From Natrinema sp031626495 (lineage in GTDB: Archaea > Halobacteriota > Halobacteria > Halobacteriales > Natrialbaceae), in the NCBI RefSeq assembly GCF_031626495.1, contig NZ_JAMQOJ010000001.1:1054001-1118000 (forward strand): a stretch of 64,000 nucleotides of DNA, in the 5' to 3' direction. Positions within the stretch are counted from its first letter, which is position 1. Every line of letters starts with the position of its first letter. The translations under genes and the position numbers were made by a program. The notes under the pieces were generated by a model. That model had not been told where the DNA came from and did no database searches. It was given only the letters and a program-made list of their open reading frames with translations. This document shows, piece by piece, positions 43,269 to 51,678 of the stretch.

Positions 43269-43817
43269 CTACTCCGTCCCGCCCCCGTCAGTCGCGACCG
43301 CGTCGGATCCGGTCGTCGGCGTCGCGGCGCTGTCAGTTCGGATCACCAGATAGCCGCCGCCGAGGAACAGCGCTCCCCAGAGGAGAAAGACGGCGTCCCA
43401 CAGGACGATCGGGCCGGGGCCGGCGGGCCAGACGTGGTGCAGACCGAGCAGCTGGTGGTCGACGAGCCCCTCGACGACGTTGAACAGGCCCCACCCCATG
43501 AGCACCGCGCCGAGTAACGTTCGGCCCGATTTCGGGACCGGGTGGAACCGCCACGCTCGCGAGAGCAACACGATGCCGATGATGGTGAAAGTGTACGTCG
43601 CGAGGTGAAAGATCCCGTCGGCCATCACGTTGAGTTCGAGATCGGTCGCGATACTGGTATCCGGATAGGACGAGAGCATGTGGTGGATCTGCAGGATCTG
43701 GTGGAAGACGATCCCGTCGAAGAAACCGCCGATCCCCAGCCCGAGCGCGAGGCCGGCCAGTACGAGCGGTTTGGCGTCCCGGCGGAGTCCGAGCCAGGTC
43801 TCGGTTTCGGCTGCCAT
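43269..43817 (-). CDS. DUF2243 integral membrane protein
   Basis: 182 residues with four hydrophobic segments: KPLVLAGLALGLGIGGFFDG, HLATYTFTIIGIVLLSRAW, LLGAVLMGWGLFNVVEGLVD and VLWDAVFLLWGALFLGGGYL. The conserved GFFDGIVFHQILQIHHM and DHQLLGLHHV segments, rich in His, are the DUF2243 signature. The histidines may bind a metal or haem; function is unknown. It separates pcc1 from pfdB in an otherwise standard cluster, suggesting a later insertion. ATG 43817 is used because the upstream frame is Arg-rich and non-homologous. Confidence 0.88.
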   Translation of the reverse strand: MAAETETWLGLRRDAKPLVLAGLALGLGIGGFFDGIVFHQILQIHHMLSSYPDTSIATDLELNVMADGIFHLATYTFTIIGIVLLSRAWRFHPVPKSGRTLLGAVLMGWGLFNVVEGLVDHQLLGLHHVWPAGPGPIVLWDAVFLLWGALFLGGGYLVIRTDSAATPTTGSDAVATDGGGTE

Positions 43818-43918
43818 ACGAGCGGTTCGGACGCTGCGCCGAAGACGACATCGCCTGCCGGTACAGGCCGGTGGCTTCGACGGTCCGTTACGGTGGTCGG
43901 ACTCGAGCCGGCAGCCTA

Positions 43919-44185
43919 TCACCGAGTCTCGAGAACTCGTTCTCCCGCGTCGGCGGTCCGCTCGGCGACGTCGACCAGCGAAAACCAGGTGTTCAGCGCC
44001 GCACGCAGGGCGACGGCGTCGGCGGCGTCGATCTCGAGGACGAGCCGTTCCTCGTCGCGACGGAGGGTCGTCTGCGAGCGGTCGTCGTCGATCTCGCCGA
44101 TCTCGCGGGCGACGCTCGCGGCGACGAGACGGGCACGCGACGCGCTCTCGTAGTCGAGTTCGAGGGTCGCGTCGTGAGAAGACAC
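43919..44185 (-). CDS. pcc1: KEOPS complex subunit Pcc1
   Basis: 88 residues, GTG start. HDATLELDYESASRARLVAA, then SQTTLRRDEERLVLEIDAAD and AVALRAALNTWFSLVDVAER give the beta-beta-alpha pattern and the (S/T)xVxxxxxxLxxxIxAxDxxALRAAxNTxLR-type signature of Pcc1. It is the dimerising subunit of the KEOPS complex that makes t6A37 on ANN-decoding tRNAs. Its start is 3 bases after the rpoP stop, so the genes are coupled. Confidence 0.92.
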   Translation of the reverse strand: MSSHDATLELDYESASRARLVAASVAREIGEIDDDRSQTTLRRDEERLVLEIDAADAVALRAALNTWFSLVDVAERTADAGERVLETR

Positions 44186-44188
44186 GCG

Positions 44189-44323
44189 TTACTGAACGTC
44201 GACTTCCTTGACGTCGCGGCTGCGTTCTTTCAGGAGCACGCGGTGACCGCAGTAGGGACAGCGGACGCCGCCGTACTCGTCGAGCTGGACGTCGCGTTTA
44301 CAGCGAGAGCATTTGTAACTCAT
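44189..44323 (-). CDS. rpoP: DNA-directed RNA polymerase subunit P (Rpb12-like)
   Basis: 44 residues: MSYKCSRCKRDVQLDEYGGV followed by RCPYCGHRVLLKERSRD. The CxxC...CPYCG zinc knuckle and the basic C-terminal strand are those of archaeal RpoP, homologous to eukaryotic Rpb12. It contacts Rpo3 and Rpo10 in the polymerase assembly platform. It starts 18 bases after the rpl37ae stop and runs directly into pcc1. Confidence 0.95.
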   Translation of the reverse strand: MSYKCSRCKRDVQLDEYGGVRCPYCGHRVLLKERSRDVKEVDVQ

Positions 44324-44341
44324 ACTGGGCTGAAGGGGGCG

Positions 44342-44605
44342 TTATTCGTCGTCCTCTGCGAGGGCAGCACGGATGGAGCGCTGGACGGTGCGGCCGGCGG
44401 GGGTCTCCGGGCGGTAAGCGCCGCCGGTGAAGACCTCCCCGGTCTCCTCGTTCTTCCAGATGCCGGTGCCGACGCGGGTAACGTCGTCGCCGTCGACTTC
44501 GGCGTTCTGCATGTCGTCTTCGATCTCGCTGACGCGACGTCGTGCGACGCGGCCGTAGCGGGCACCGAAGCGGCCAGCGCTACCGACCTGTCCTTTCTTG
44601 GCCAT
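44342..44605 (-). CDS. rpl37ae: 50S ribosomal protein L37Ae, zinc-finger cysteines lost
   Basis: 87 residues: GSAGRFGARYGRVARRRVSE, then DVTRVGTGIWKNEETGEVFT and GGAYRPETPAGRTVQRSIRA are unmistakable L37Ae (eL43). In most archaea two C-x2-C pairs, before RxGTGIW and after it, bind zinc. Here both are replaced (AEVDGDDV before, KNEETGEVF after) and the protein has no cysteine. It is the first gene of the rpl37ae-rpoP-pcc1 operon, so it is the normal genomic copy rather than a stray paralogue. Confidence 0.95.
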   Translation of the reverse strand: MAKKGQVGSAGRFGARYGRVARRRVSEIEDDMQNAEVDGDDVTRVGTGIWKNEETGEVFTGGAYRPETPAGRTVQRSIRAALAEDDE

Positions 44606-44702
44606 AGTAGTGCTCTCTATCGCCAGCGGATTCTTAAACCTGTTGAGTCGCCGCGGGTTACGGTGAGGGCCCGACGAGTACGATCGAGTTGGTAGTCACC
44701 GG

Positions 44703-44909
44703 TCAGGAACCGCCGAACCGTTCGGCGGCGGGCCACGCAAGTAGTTCTCCGAAGACGAGACAGAGTGCGGCGGCGTATCCAACTGGTGCGAGCGGTGCGG
44801 CGAGCAGTCCCGTGGCGACGCCCGTAGCCGCGATGAGCGTTCGGGCCGCGAGGCCGCTTACCGCCAGCAGCGGGATCAGGGTCAGGACGGCGTCCGGTCG
44901 CTCGAGCAT
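44703..44909 (-). CDS. Small membrane protein, uncharacterised
   Basis: 68 residues: MLERPDAVLTLIPLLAVSGL, then two or three hydrophobic helices (LLAAPLAPVGYAAALCLVFG) and a short polar tail. No family recognised. The ATG at 44909 has an AT-rich stretch (TAATTATATCTAATTAC on the plus strand) just upstream that could be its TATA box. The coordinates depend on a single short frame. Confidence 0.55.
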   Translation of the reverse strand: MLERPDAVLTLIPLLAVSGLAARTLIAATGVATGLLAAPLAPVGYAAALCLVFGELLAWPAAERFGGS

Positions 44910-45048
44910 GGCTAATTATATCTAATTACAGCCATCCCGTTAAGGCTCGGACAACCGGAAGCACATGTCACTTCCATCGGTCCGGCACAATACTTGCCTC
45001 GAGAATCTCCCGGCCGGGAACCCGACACTGGGGGGTCGGACCCGTCGG

Positions 45049-45828
45049 TTACTGGAATTCCGCGTCCGAGAGCACGTCGTTCAAATCGGCGCGGATCCGT
45101 TCTCCCATCTCCCGGTCGCGTGCAGTCGTCACGACGCGGTTCTCCTGGACGCTCGAACCGTCACGGATGAGCATCCGAACGTTGCCGCCGTCGTCCGCGC
45201 GGGTCACCTTGGCTCGCAGTCCGGACTGCGATCCCTTGCCGCCGGCGTCGATGGGGCCCGGAATCACCTTCTTGACGTGCGGGTGGTCGGCGACGGTGTG
45301 AATAGCTTCCATCCCCGTTCGACCGCCGATGAGCGTCGTGTGGCTGCCGCCGATCTTCTCGGCCGGCGGCGTCTCGACGACGTCGAGCGCGCGGTTTCCG
45401 CGGCGCTCGAGGACTGCCTGCACGGGATCGTCGTCGTCGACGCGATAGAACGGGTGATGGATGTCCTCGCGGACGGCGCGGATGACCGCTCGCGTCCCGC
45501 CGGCGTAGACCTCCTCGGGTCGCTTCCGGCGGATCTCGTCGCCGATCAGCCCTGCGAAGTTCCGGAGTTCGATCGGCTCGTTCTCCCCGTCTTCGGGGGT
45601 CGTCGTGATCGTCGTCTCGCCGAGGACCCCCTCCTCGGCGTCGGTTTCGGACGACGCGCTGGCGGACTGCCCAGCGCCGTCAACTCCCTCGTCGTCGCCC
45701 GCTAGCATCGTGATGGTCGCCCTGTCGCGCGCCGCCTCGAGGACGATCGCCTCGGTGTTTGCCTCCCGACAGACCAGACAGAAGTCGCCGGGCTTCTCGA
45801 GGGGCGATGCGCAGTGGCGACACTCCAT
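45049..45828 (-). CDS. DUF2103-like putative metal-binding protein
   Basis: 259 residues. The N-terminus has a zinc-ribbon-like MECRHCASPLEKPGDFCLVC. After an acidic linker come LRNFAGLIGDEIRRKRPEEV, AVIRAVREDIHHPFYRVDDD, EKIGGSHTTLIGGRTGMEAI and VKKVIPGPIDAGGKGSQSGL. These features match an archaeal family of predicted metal-binding proteins that I recall as DUF2103. Function unknown. ATG 45828 puts the zinc ribbon at the very N-terminus; a longer frame from 45924 is unlike the family. Confidence 0.78.
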   Translation of the reverse strand: MECRHCASPLEKPGDFCLVCREANTEAIVLEAARDRATITMLAGDDEGVDGAGQSASASSETDAEEGVLGETTITTTPEDGENEPIELRNFAGLIGDEIRRKRPEEVYAGGTRAVIRAVREDIHHPFYRVDDDDPVQAVLERRGNRALDVVETPPAEKIGGSHTTLIGGRTGMEAIHTVADHPHVKKVIPGPIDAGGKGSQSGLRAKVTRADDGGNVRMLIRDGSSVQENRVVTTARDREMGERIRADLNDVLSDAEFQ

Positions 45829-45939
45829 AGCGGCCGTTGACGGGTCAGCGGTAAAACAGGCGTGTTTTCCGGCCGGTGCGGCAGGAGTCGCGAGGGAGCG
45901 CCGCCACCCGCCGGGCGGTCCCACGCCGCGTTCGACTCA

Positions 45940-47481
45940 CTAGCTGCCGCTGACGAGCCGTTCGTCGCTCCCGGCGTTCCCGTCCGAATCGACGGCGGTC
46001 GCGACGATTCGATACGCGGCGAGTCGCTCGCTGCTCCGGGCGCGCAGTGCCGCAGTTGCGGCGTCGCTGCCGCCGCTGATCGTGGCGGTCGCGGTATCGA
46101 TGACCGTATCGGTATCGTGGTTCCGGAGTTCGAACTCGAGGCGCTCGAGATCACCGCCGCTGTCGCGCGCCTCGGTGCTTACTGTGTACCGATCCTGGCT
46201 CCCGCCGGTGTTGCTGGTCACGTCGGTAATCGTCGCGGTCGGTTCAGTCGTTCCCGAACTCGAGCCGCCGTCGCCGAGGTCCATCACGCGAACGTCGAAC
46301 GTGACCGTCTGTCGGGCGTTCTCGCCGAAACGGAGCGTCACATCGACATCCTGCGTGCGATCGACGTCGTCGGGTGCGTCGTAGACGAACGTCGCGCGGC
46401 CGTCGGCGTCGGTGATCGGCTCGACGGCGCGGACGGTCCCGTCGCCGCCCACGCTCCCGGTCACCGCGACGCCGCTGACCGGGTTGTCGAATCGATCGCG
46501 GGCCTCGACGACGAGTCGCTGTCGGCCCGCTTCAGGGACGGCCGTCGCGTCGCCGTCTACGTCGGTGAGATACGCCGCGTTCGACGCCTCAGTCCCGCTG
46601 CCGACGGCGACGGCACCCAGCCGGAGTTCGTAGGTCGCTCCCCGCTCGAGCGTGATCGTCAGTCGTCCGCACGGGTCGGGCGACTCCCGCTGACAGTCGA
46701 ACTCCCTCACGTACCGGTCGTCGTCAGGGTCGCCGGCCGGATCCAGTTCGTCCGCGAGGAGGTCGCCCCACTCGTCTTCAGTGAGTCGGGTCGGCACCGT
46801 CAGCGTGACCGGGTCGCCGTCATCGCGGACTGCTACCGTTCGGACGGGGGCGCTGGCCGGTTCGACGTCGATCGAGATCTCGTCCGTCCGCGAGACCGAG
46901 CGGTTGCCCTCGAGCGCGACCAGCCCGATCCGTCGGCCGTCGACGAGGTCCTGATCGCCCTCGACGCGCGTCGTCTCGGCGAAGCGGTGGTACGCGACCC
47001 ACGGTTCGAGCACCGTCCGCGGCGCACTCGCGTACTCGTTGTAGTCGGGCACGTACTCGAGCGAGCGCGTCTCGACCGTCCGCGGACTCCCGTTCCAGTA
47101 GTCGCCGGTCTCGCCGGTCGCACGGGCGTTGGCGATTCCGACCGCAGCGGGTTCGGTCGTCCGGACAGTACCGCTGACCGGCGGCGGATTGACGAAGAAC
47201 AGCCGCGGCGGATAGCGCAGTCCCGCCTCGAGCGAGACGGCTTCCCCGGTTCCGGTCGCGGCTACTCGTTCGATCGTCCCGTCGACGCCGACCACGTCGG
47301 ACTGGACGCGATCGTTGTGCTGGAACTCGAGCCCCTCGTTCAGCGCGGGGATCGCGGTCAGCTGGAGGGTCGCGAGCAGTGCGAGCACGAGTCCGAACAT
47401 GAGAATCGCGCCGATCACGGGCGAGACGGCGCGGTCAGCGGATCGGCGGTCGACGATGTCGAGGGTGGACGTTCCGATCAT
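45940..47481 (-). CDS. Large archaeal type IV pilin-like protein
   Basis: 513 residues. The N-terminus has SADRAVSPVIGAILMFGLVL, the archaeal pilin prepeptide (DRAVSPVIG) with cleavage by the PibD-type peptidase before AVSPVIG, followed by the assembly helix. The large exported part contains Ig-like or carboxypeptidase-regulatory-like segments (GRQRLVVEARDRFDNPVSGV, DADGRATFVYDAPDD) and ends in a Thr/Ser-rich region. It is far longer than major pilins (about 150 residues), so it may be a tip adhesin or initiator. It is the third gene of an ATPase-membrane protein-pilin operon. Confidence 0.85.
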   Translation of the reverse strand: MIGTSTLDIVDRRSADRAVSPVIGAILMFGLVLALLATLQLTAIPALNEGLEFQHNDRVQSDVVGVDGTIERVAATGTGEAVSLEAGLRYPPRLFFVNPPPVSGTVRTTEPAAVGIANARATGETGDYWNGSPRTVETRSLEYVPDYNEYASAPRTVLEPWVAYHRFAETTRVEGDQDLVDGRRIGLVALEGNRSVSRTDEISIDVEPASAPVRTVAVRDDGDPVTLTVPTRLTEDEWGDLLADELDPAGDPDDDRYVREFDCQRESPDPCGRLTITLERGATYELRLGAVAVGSGTEASNAAYLTDVDGDATAVPEAGRQRLVVEARDRFDNPVSGVAVTGSVGGDGTVRAVEPITDADGRATFVYDAPDDVDRTQDVDVTLRFGENARQTVTFDVRVMDLGDGGSSSGTTEPTATITDVTSNTGGSQDRYTVSTEARDSGGDLERLEFELRNHDTDTVIDTATATISGGSDAATAALRARSSERLAAYRIVATAVDSDGNAGSDERLVSGS

Positions 47482-47483
47482 AA

Positions 47484-49733
47484 TTACACCAGCAGAAAGA
47501 ACGCGACGACGGTGAGGGCGACGAGGCCGAGTCCATACTTGAGGCCGCTGAGGACGTCGTTGTCGGCCAGCTTACCGGCGATCAGGCCGCTCCCGAGCCC
47601 CTGGATCAGCGCCGAGTGGAGGAACAAAACCTCGTAAGTCCCGACGGGGATCGCACCGAGGGCGACCGGGCTCTCTGCTCCCGTCGACTCGGACCCCGCC
47701 GCCAACTCGGCGATCGGCGCGAGGTAGCTCGCGCTGATCATGACGATGACCAGCAGATAGACGAGGAAGCCGACGACGACGATGGCGACGTACGAGCCGA
47801 TTTCGCGTCGCCGCGCTCGAGCGAGTTTCGCTTGCGCCCGGGTGTTTTCGGCCGCGATCTCGAGCAGTCCGTGGAGGTCGCCGCTCGAGCGACTGCCCTC
47901 CGCGACGAGCGTCATCGTCCGGGTCAGTTGCGGGACGTGGAGCCGGTCGGCGAAGGCGAGCAGCGCGCCGGTCAGGTCGTGGTTCCAGGCCACGTCGTTG
48001 CGGACCCGCCGGAGTTCGTCGGCGAGCGTGCCGCTGGTCCAGCGTGTGACCAGTTCGAAGGCGTCGACGACGTCGACGCCCATCTGGTTCGCGCTGGCGA
48101 GGATGCGCAACACGTCCGGAAAGCGCTCGGTGATGGCCCGAGTCCGCCGGCGCTCGCGCTCGTGGAGGATCATCAGCGGCCCGGTTGCCGTCACCAGCGG
48201 CGCGACGACGAGGCCGACGGTCGCCCGGAGCGGCGCGTCTATGAACCCCGCGACGCTCGGTTCGACGAATCCGGTCCAGATCCCGATGCCGGCGACGGCC
48301 ACGCCGGCGGGGGCCGTCAGTCCCAGCGATAACACGGGACGGCGGCGGATCGCCCGGAACGGATCGGCGAGGAACGCCCGGAGGCCGGTTTCCCGTTTCG
48401 ACTGCTGATAGGCCGCGAAGCGTGGATCGCCGGCGACCGCTTCGGTCTCGACCGTTCGCTCGATCTCGGTCGCGAGAGTGGCCGTCGGTTCCTCGAACGG
48501 CCGCGACAGGAGATCGACGACGAGCAGGAAGCCGACCATCGCGAGCGGGAAGACGACGTAGACGAGGGCGGCGATCAGGTCGACCGTCTCCGCCCCGAGG
48601 AAGCTCACGACCATCAGCACGACGATGACAAACAGCGGGGCCGCGACGAACGCGACGACGAACGTCTCGCTCAGGACCCCCAGCGTCTCGATGAACGACG
48701 CCTGTTCCTCGAGCGCGTCGTCGAGCGACGACTCGGCTTCCTCCTCCAGAAACGTCTCGAGGTCGCCGCCGGACTCGAGGACGCCGAGTAGGTCGTCGAG
48801 GAACCGCCGAAGGTCGTCGCTCGGCGTGAGCGTCCGGACGTTGTCCAGCGCCTGCAACAGGTCGTTGCCGAACAGGTCGATCTCGCGGACGACGAGATCG
48901 AACTCGTTCGCGACCTCGCCGTAGACCCGCTCGCTGTCCCCGAGCCGACGGCACACCTCGATGACGTTCATGCCGCCGCTGGACAGCGCGTACATGAACG
49001 TGATCGCGTACGGCAGGTTGAGTGCGATGCTGCGCCGACGAGCGGCCACGACGCTGCGCGGATAGTAGTGGTTCCGAATCGCCCAGGCGCTCCCTGCTGC
49101 AGCGATCGAACAGCACAGCGACGCCGCGATCGCAGCCGCGACGAGCGAGCCGCTCAGCACGTGATTCGGACCGGTTCCGAAGAACCGGGTCACCGGCTCG
49201 AGGACGCCGACCGTCCGCCCGAAAACGGCCAGTACGAGGATCGCGATGCCACCCGTGATGCCCGCAACGAGCGCGGCCAGCCCCGCTATCTCGACGCTCT
49301 CCGTCAGGTACTCGTCGTACGTATCGCCGATCCGGGCCTGCTGGAGCCGGCGCTGGAGGCCGCGATACCGTTCCGAACGCGTTTTGAAGAACGCGCGAAC
49401 GCGCCCGTAGACCTCGCGGAGCTCGAGCTGTTCGATCTCGCCGAGGTCGCGTTCGGCCGCGAGCGGCTGGCTGAGTGCCTCTTCCGGCTCGGGTTCGTCC
49501 GCTGGCCCGTCCGTCTCGACGAACGCAGCGCCTCCGGTCCCCTCGAGCGCGCTATCGGATTCGCCGTCGAACGCGTCGTCGATCACCGCTGCCGCCGTCG
49601 CCTCGTCGAGCGCCGGTTCGCGAAAGGCCGGCTCCGACGCGTCGGGGTGGGTACTGCTGCCGGCCACGTTGCCGACAGTCTCCCCGGTCGAGTCGCGCCC
49701 GGAACCGTCGTCGCTCGGCTCTCGTTCGGTCAC
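47484..49733 (-). CDS. Type II/IV secretion system F-type membrane protein (PilC/TadC-like)
   Basis: 749 residues. An acidic N-terminus of about 100 residues precedes two copies of the T2SSF-type domain, each with cytoplasmic helices and a C-terminal membrane pair: roughly 190-400 (YAITFMYALSSGGMNVIEVC, then LFVIVVLMVVSFLGAETVDL) and 500-680 (LRILASANQMGVDVVDAFEL, then SYVAIVVVGFLVYLLVIVMI). More helices close the protein. In archaeal pili this is the platform protein working with the ATPase. It sits 3 bases from the ATPase stop and 2 bases from the pilin start, a tightly packed operon. Confidence 0.88.
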   Translation of the reverse strand: MTEREPSDDGSGRDSTGETVGNVAGSSTHPDASEPAFREPALDEATAAAVIDDAFDGESDSALEGTGGAAFVETDGPADEPEPEEALSQPLAAERDLGEIEQLELREVYGRVRAFFKTRSERYRGLQRRLQQARIGDTYDEYLTESVEIAGLAALVAGITGGIAILVLAVFGRTVGVLEPVTRFFGTGPNHVLSGSLVAAAIAASLCCSIAAAGSAWAIRNHYYPRSVVAARRRSIALNLPYAITFMYALSSGGMNVIEVCRRLGDSERVYGEVANEFDLVVREIDLFGNDLLQALDNVRTLTPSDDLRRFLDDLLGVLESGGDLETFLEEEAESSLDDALEEQASFIETLGVLSETFVVAFVAAPLFVIVVLMVVSFLGAETVDLIAALVYVVFPLAMVGFLLVVDLLSRPFEEPTATLATEIERTVETEAVAGDPRFAAYQQSKRETGLRAFLADPFRAIRRRPVLSLGLTAPAGVAVAGIGIWTGFVEPSVAGFIDAPLRATVGLVVAPLVTATGPLMILHERERRRTRAITERFPDVLRILASANQMGVDVVDAFELVTRWTSGTLADELRRVRNDVAWNHDLTGALLAFADRLHVPQLTRTMTLVAEGSRSSGDLHGLLEIAAENTRAQAKLARARRREIGSYVAIVVVGFLVYLLVIVMISASYLAPIAELAAGSESTGAESPVALGAIPVGTYEVLFLHSALIQGLGSGLIAGKLADNDVLSGLKYGLGLVALTVVAFFLLV

Positions 49734-49736
49734 GGC

Positions 49737-51596
49737 TCAGTCGTCCGCCTCCGTCACCGCGATGGCTGCGGGATCCAGGTCGCCGGCGCGGACCTCCGCT
49801 AAGATATAGTCGGGATCGCGGATGAACCCCTGGATGACGCGGGCAACGCGCTCGTACTCGGTGATTTCGCGTTCGAACAGGTATCCGAGGACCTCCTCGC
49901 GGCGCTCGAGTTCTCGCTCGATGCGGCCGGGCGTCCAACCGCGTTCGTCGGCGATCTCGCCGAGGACGCGCGAGCCGGCGACCTGCTCGAACCCGTCCTC
50001 GCGGGGATCGTACTCGAAGACCTCGTGGCGGTCGATCTCCTCGCCCGTGTCGTCGCCGGCGAGCTCGACGAGCCGCCGGTTCCGTCGGACGCGCCGGCCG
50101 TCCTGAGTGGTCTGTTGCTGGATGGAGACGATGTCGAGGTTGCCGATCATCTGCGTGGGGACGTTCAGCGGCTCGTTTCGCAGCCGGCTCAACAGCCCAC
50201 GAACGGAGTCGGCGTGGAACGTCGTGTACGCCGTGTGACCGGTCGCGATCGACTGGAAGAAGGTGAGCGCGACGTCGCTCTCCGTCCGAATCTCGCCGAC
50301 GACGAGGTACTCCGGACGCTGGCGGAGGGCGGCCTGCAGGAGGTCGAACATCCCGACTTCGCCGCGTCCGCCCGCGGTGACGCCCTCGCGAGTGACGCTC
50401 TGAATCCAGTTGTCGTGGGGGAGCGTGATCTCTGGGGTGTCCTCGATCGAGACGACCTTGCTCTCCGGCGGCACGAACATCGAGACCGCGTTGAGACTCG
50501 TCGTCTTCCCCGAGCCGGTGCCGCCCGCGAACATGAGCGAGGCGTTGTTCTCGACGGCCAGCCAGAGGTACGCCATCTGCTCGAGGCTAAACGTGCCCCA
50601 GTTGACGAGGTCGACCGGCGTGAAGGGGACCTCGGCGAACTTGCGGACGGTGAAGTTCGCGCCGCGGGTCGTCACCTCGCCGCCGAGGGTGAGCTGGACG
50701 CGCGAGCCGTCGGGCAGGGCAGCGTCGATCAGCGGGTCGGCGACCGAGAGGTGCTTGCCGGCGCGCTGGGCGAGCCGGACGACGTAGGCGTTCAGCCGCT
50801 CGTCGCCGAACGCGAGGTTCGTCCGCAGGTCGCGGTAGCCGTGGTGGTAGACGAAGACGGGTTGGCCCGCGCCGTCGCACGAGATGTCCTCGACGGCCCG
50901 GTCGCGCATGATGGGATCGATCTTCCCGTAGCTGACGAAGTCCCGCCGGAGGTAGTAGATGAGCTGGTGTAGCGAGCCGTCGCCGACGGTTGCCGCGTGT
51001 TCTCGCATGACACGCGGCACCTCCTCGTCGAACGCCACACCCCGATCGATCTCGCCGTCGAACTCCTTGTACAGCAGATCGCTCCGGAGCGACCGAATGA
51101 GGTCTTCGCGGACGTACTCCTCGAACTCGTCTAGGTCGGGTTCGACGACGTGGTACCGGTTCGTGTTGGTCGCCTCGTCGTACAGGACCGTCACGTACGC
51201 GTACGGCCGGTTCACCCAGTAGCGGTCGACTTCCGCGTAGTCGTCGAGATAGCCGAAATCGAAGAACTCCTCCTCGATGAACGCGTCGGACGGTCGCCCG
51301 GGAAACGCATCGTCGGGTCGCTCGTCGAAAAACGCTTTCACGTCCGCGAGGACGGCGTCTCTGACCGCTCGCTTCGACTGCGGATCGGACGGCGCGGTGG
51401 CCGACGTCGACTCGGCTTCCGTCTCCGCGTCACCGGTTCCGAACGTCACGTCGTCTCCCGTCGCCCCATCGTTCCGAGAGACGACGGCGTCGACATCGCG
51501 CTCGGTCCCGGACGCCGGCCCGACGCTGCTCGGCGGACTCGAGGGAACCCCCTCCCGATCGTCGTCGCGTCCCGTCGGCTGATTATCGTCCGCCAT
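49737..51596 (-). CDS. Type II/IV secretion system ATPase (PilB/TadA-like)
   Basis: 619 residues from ATG 51596; a GTG at 51629 would add 11 residues. An acidic, low-complexity N-terminus of about 80 residues precedes an N-terminal domain and then the ATPase core: Walker A MFAGGTGSGKTTSLNAVSMF near residue 360, the Asp box EDTPEITLPHDNW, Walker B LVVGEIRTESDVA near 435, and His-box FHADSVRGLLSRL. This is the VirB11/PilB-type hexameric motor that powers pilus assembly. It is the first gene of the operon, with the F-type membrane protein 3 bases on. No peptidase gene is in the locus. Confidence 0.92.
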   Translation of the reverse strand: MADDNQPTGRDDDREGVPSSPPSSVGPASGTERDVDAVVSRNDGATGDDVTFGTGDAETEAESTSATAPSDPQSKRAVRDAVLADVKAFFDERPDDAFPGRPSDAFIEEEFFDFGYLDDYAEVDRYWVNRPYAYVTVLYDEATNTNRYHVVEPDLDEFEEYVREDLIRSLRSDLLYKEFDGEIDRGVAFDEEVPRVMREHAATVGDGSLHQLIYYLRRDFVSYGKIDPIMRDRAVEDISCDGAGQPVFVYHHGYRDLRTNLAFGDERLNAYVVRLAQRAGKHLSVADPLIDAALPDGSRVQLTLGGEVTTRGANFTVRKFAEVPFTPVDLVNWGTFSLEQMAYLWLAVENNASLMFAGGTGSGKTTSLNAVSMFVPPESKVVSIEDTPEITLPHDNWIQSVTREGVTAGGRGEVGMFDLLQAALRQRPEYLVVGEIRTESDVALTFFQSIATGHTAYTTFHADSVRGLLSRLRNEPLNVPTQMIGNLDIVSIQQQTTQDGRRVRRNRRLVELAGDDTGEEIDRHEVFEYDPREDGFEQVAGSRVLGEIADERGWTPGRIERELERREEVLGYLFEREITEYERVARVIQGFIRDPDYILAEVRAGDLDPAAIAVTEADD

Positions 51597-51678
51597 CGAT
51601 TGATTGGCTGCCCCTTGCGAGTCGACCACCTAAACCGTACTGGCTACGATACTGAAAGCGGATCGTGACCGATCGGAT

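Noticed and set aside
45862..47637. 591-codon plus-strand frame opposite the pilin gene
   Set aside because: Antisense shadow without recognisable domains; the minus strand has the pilin signal and tight operon spacing.
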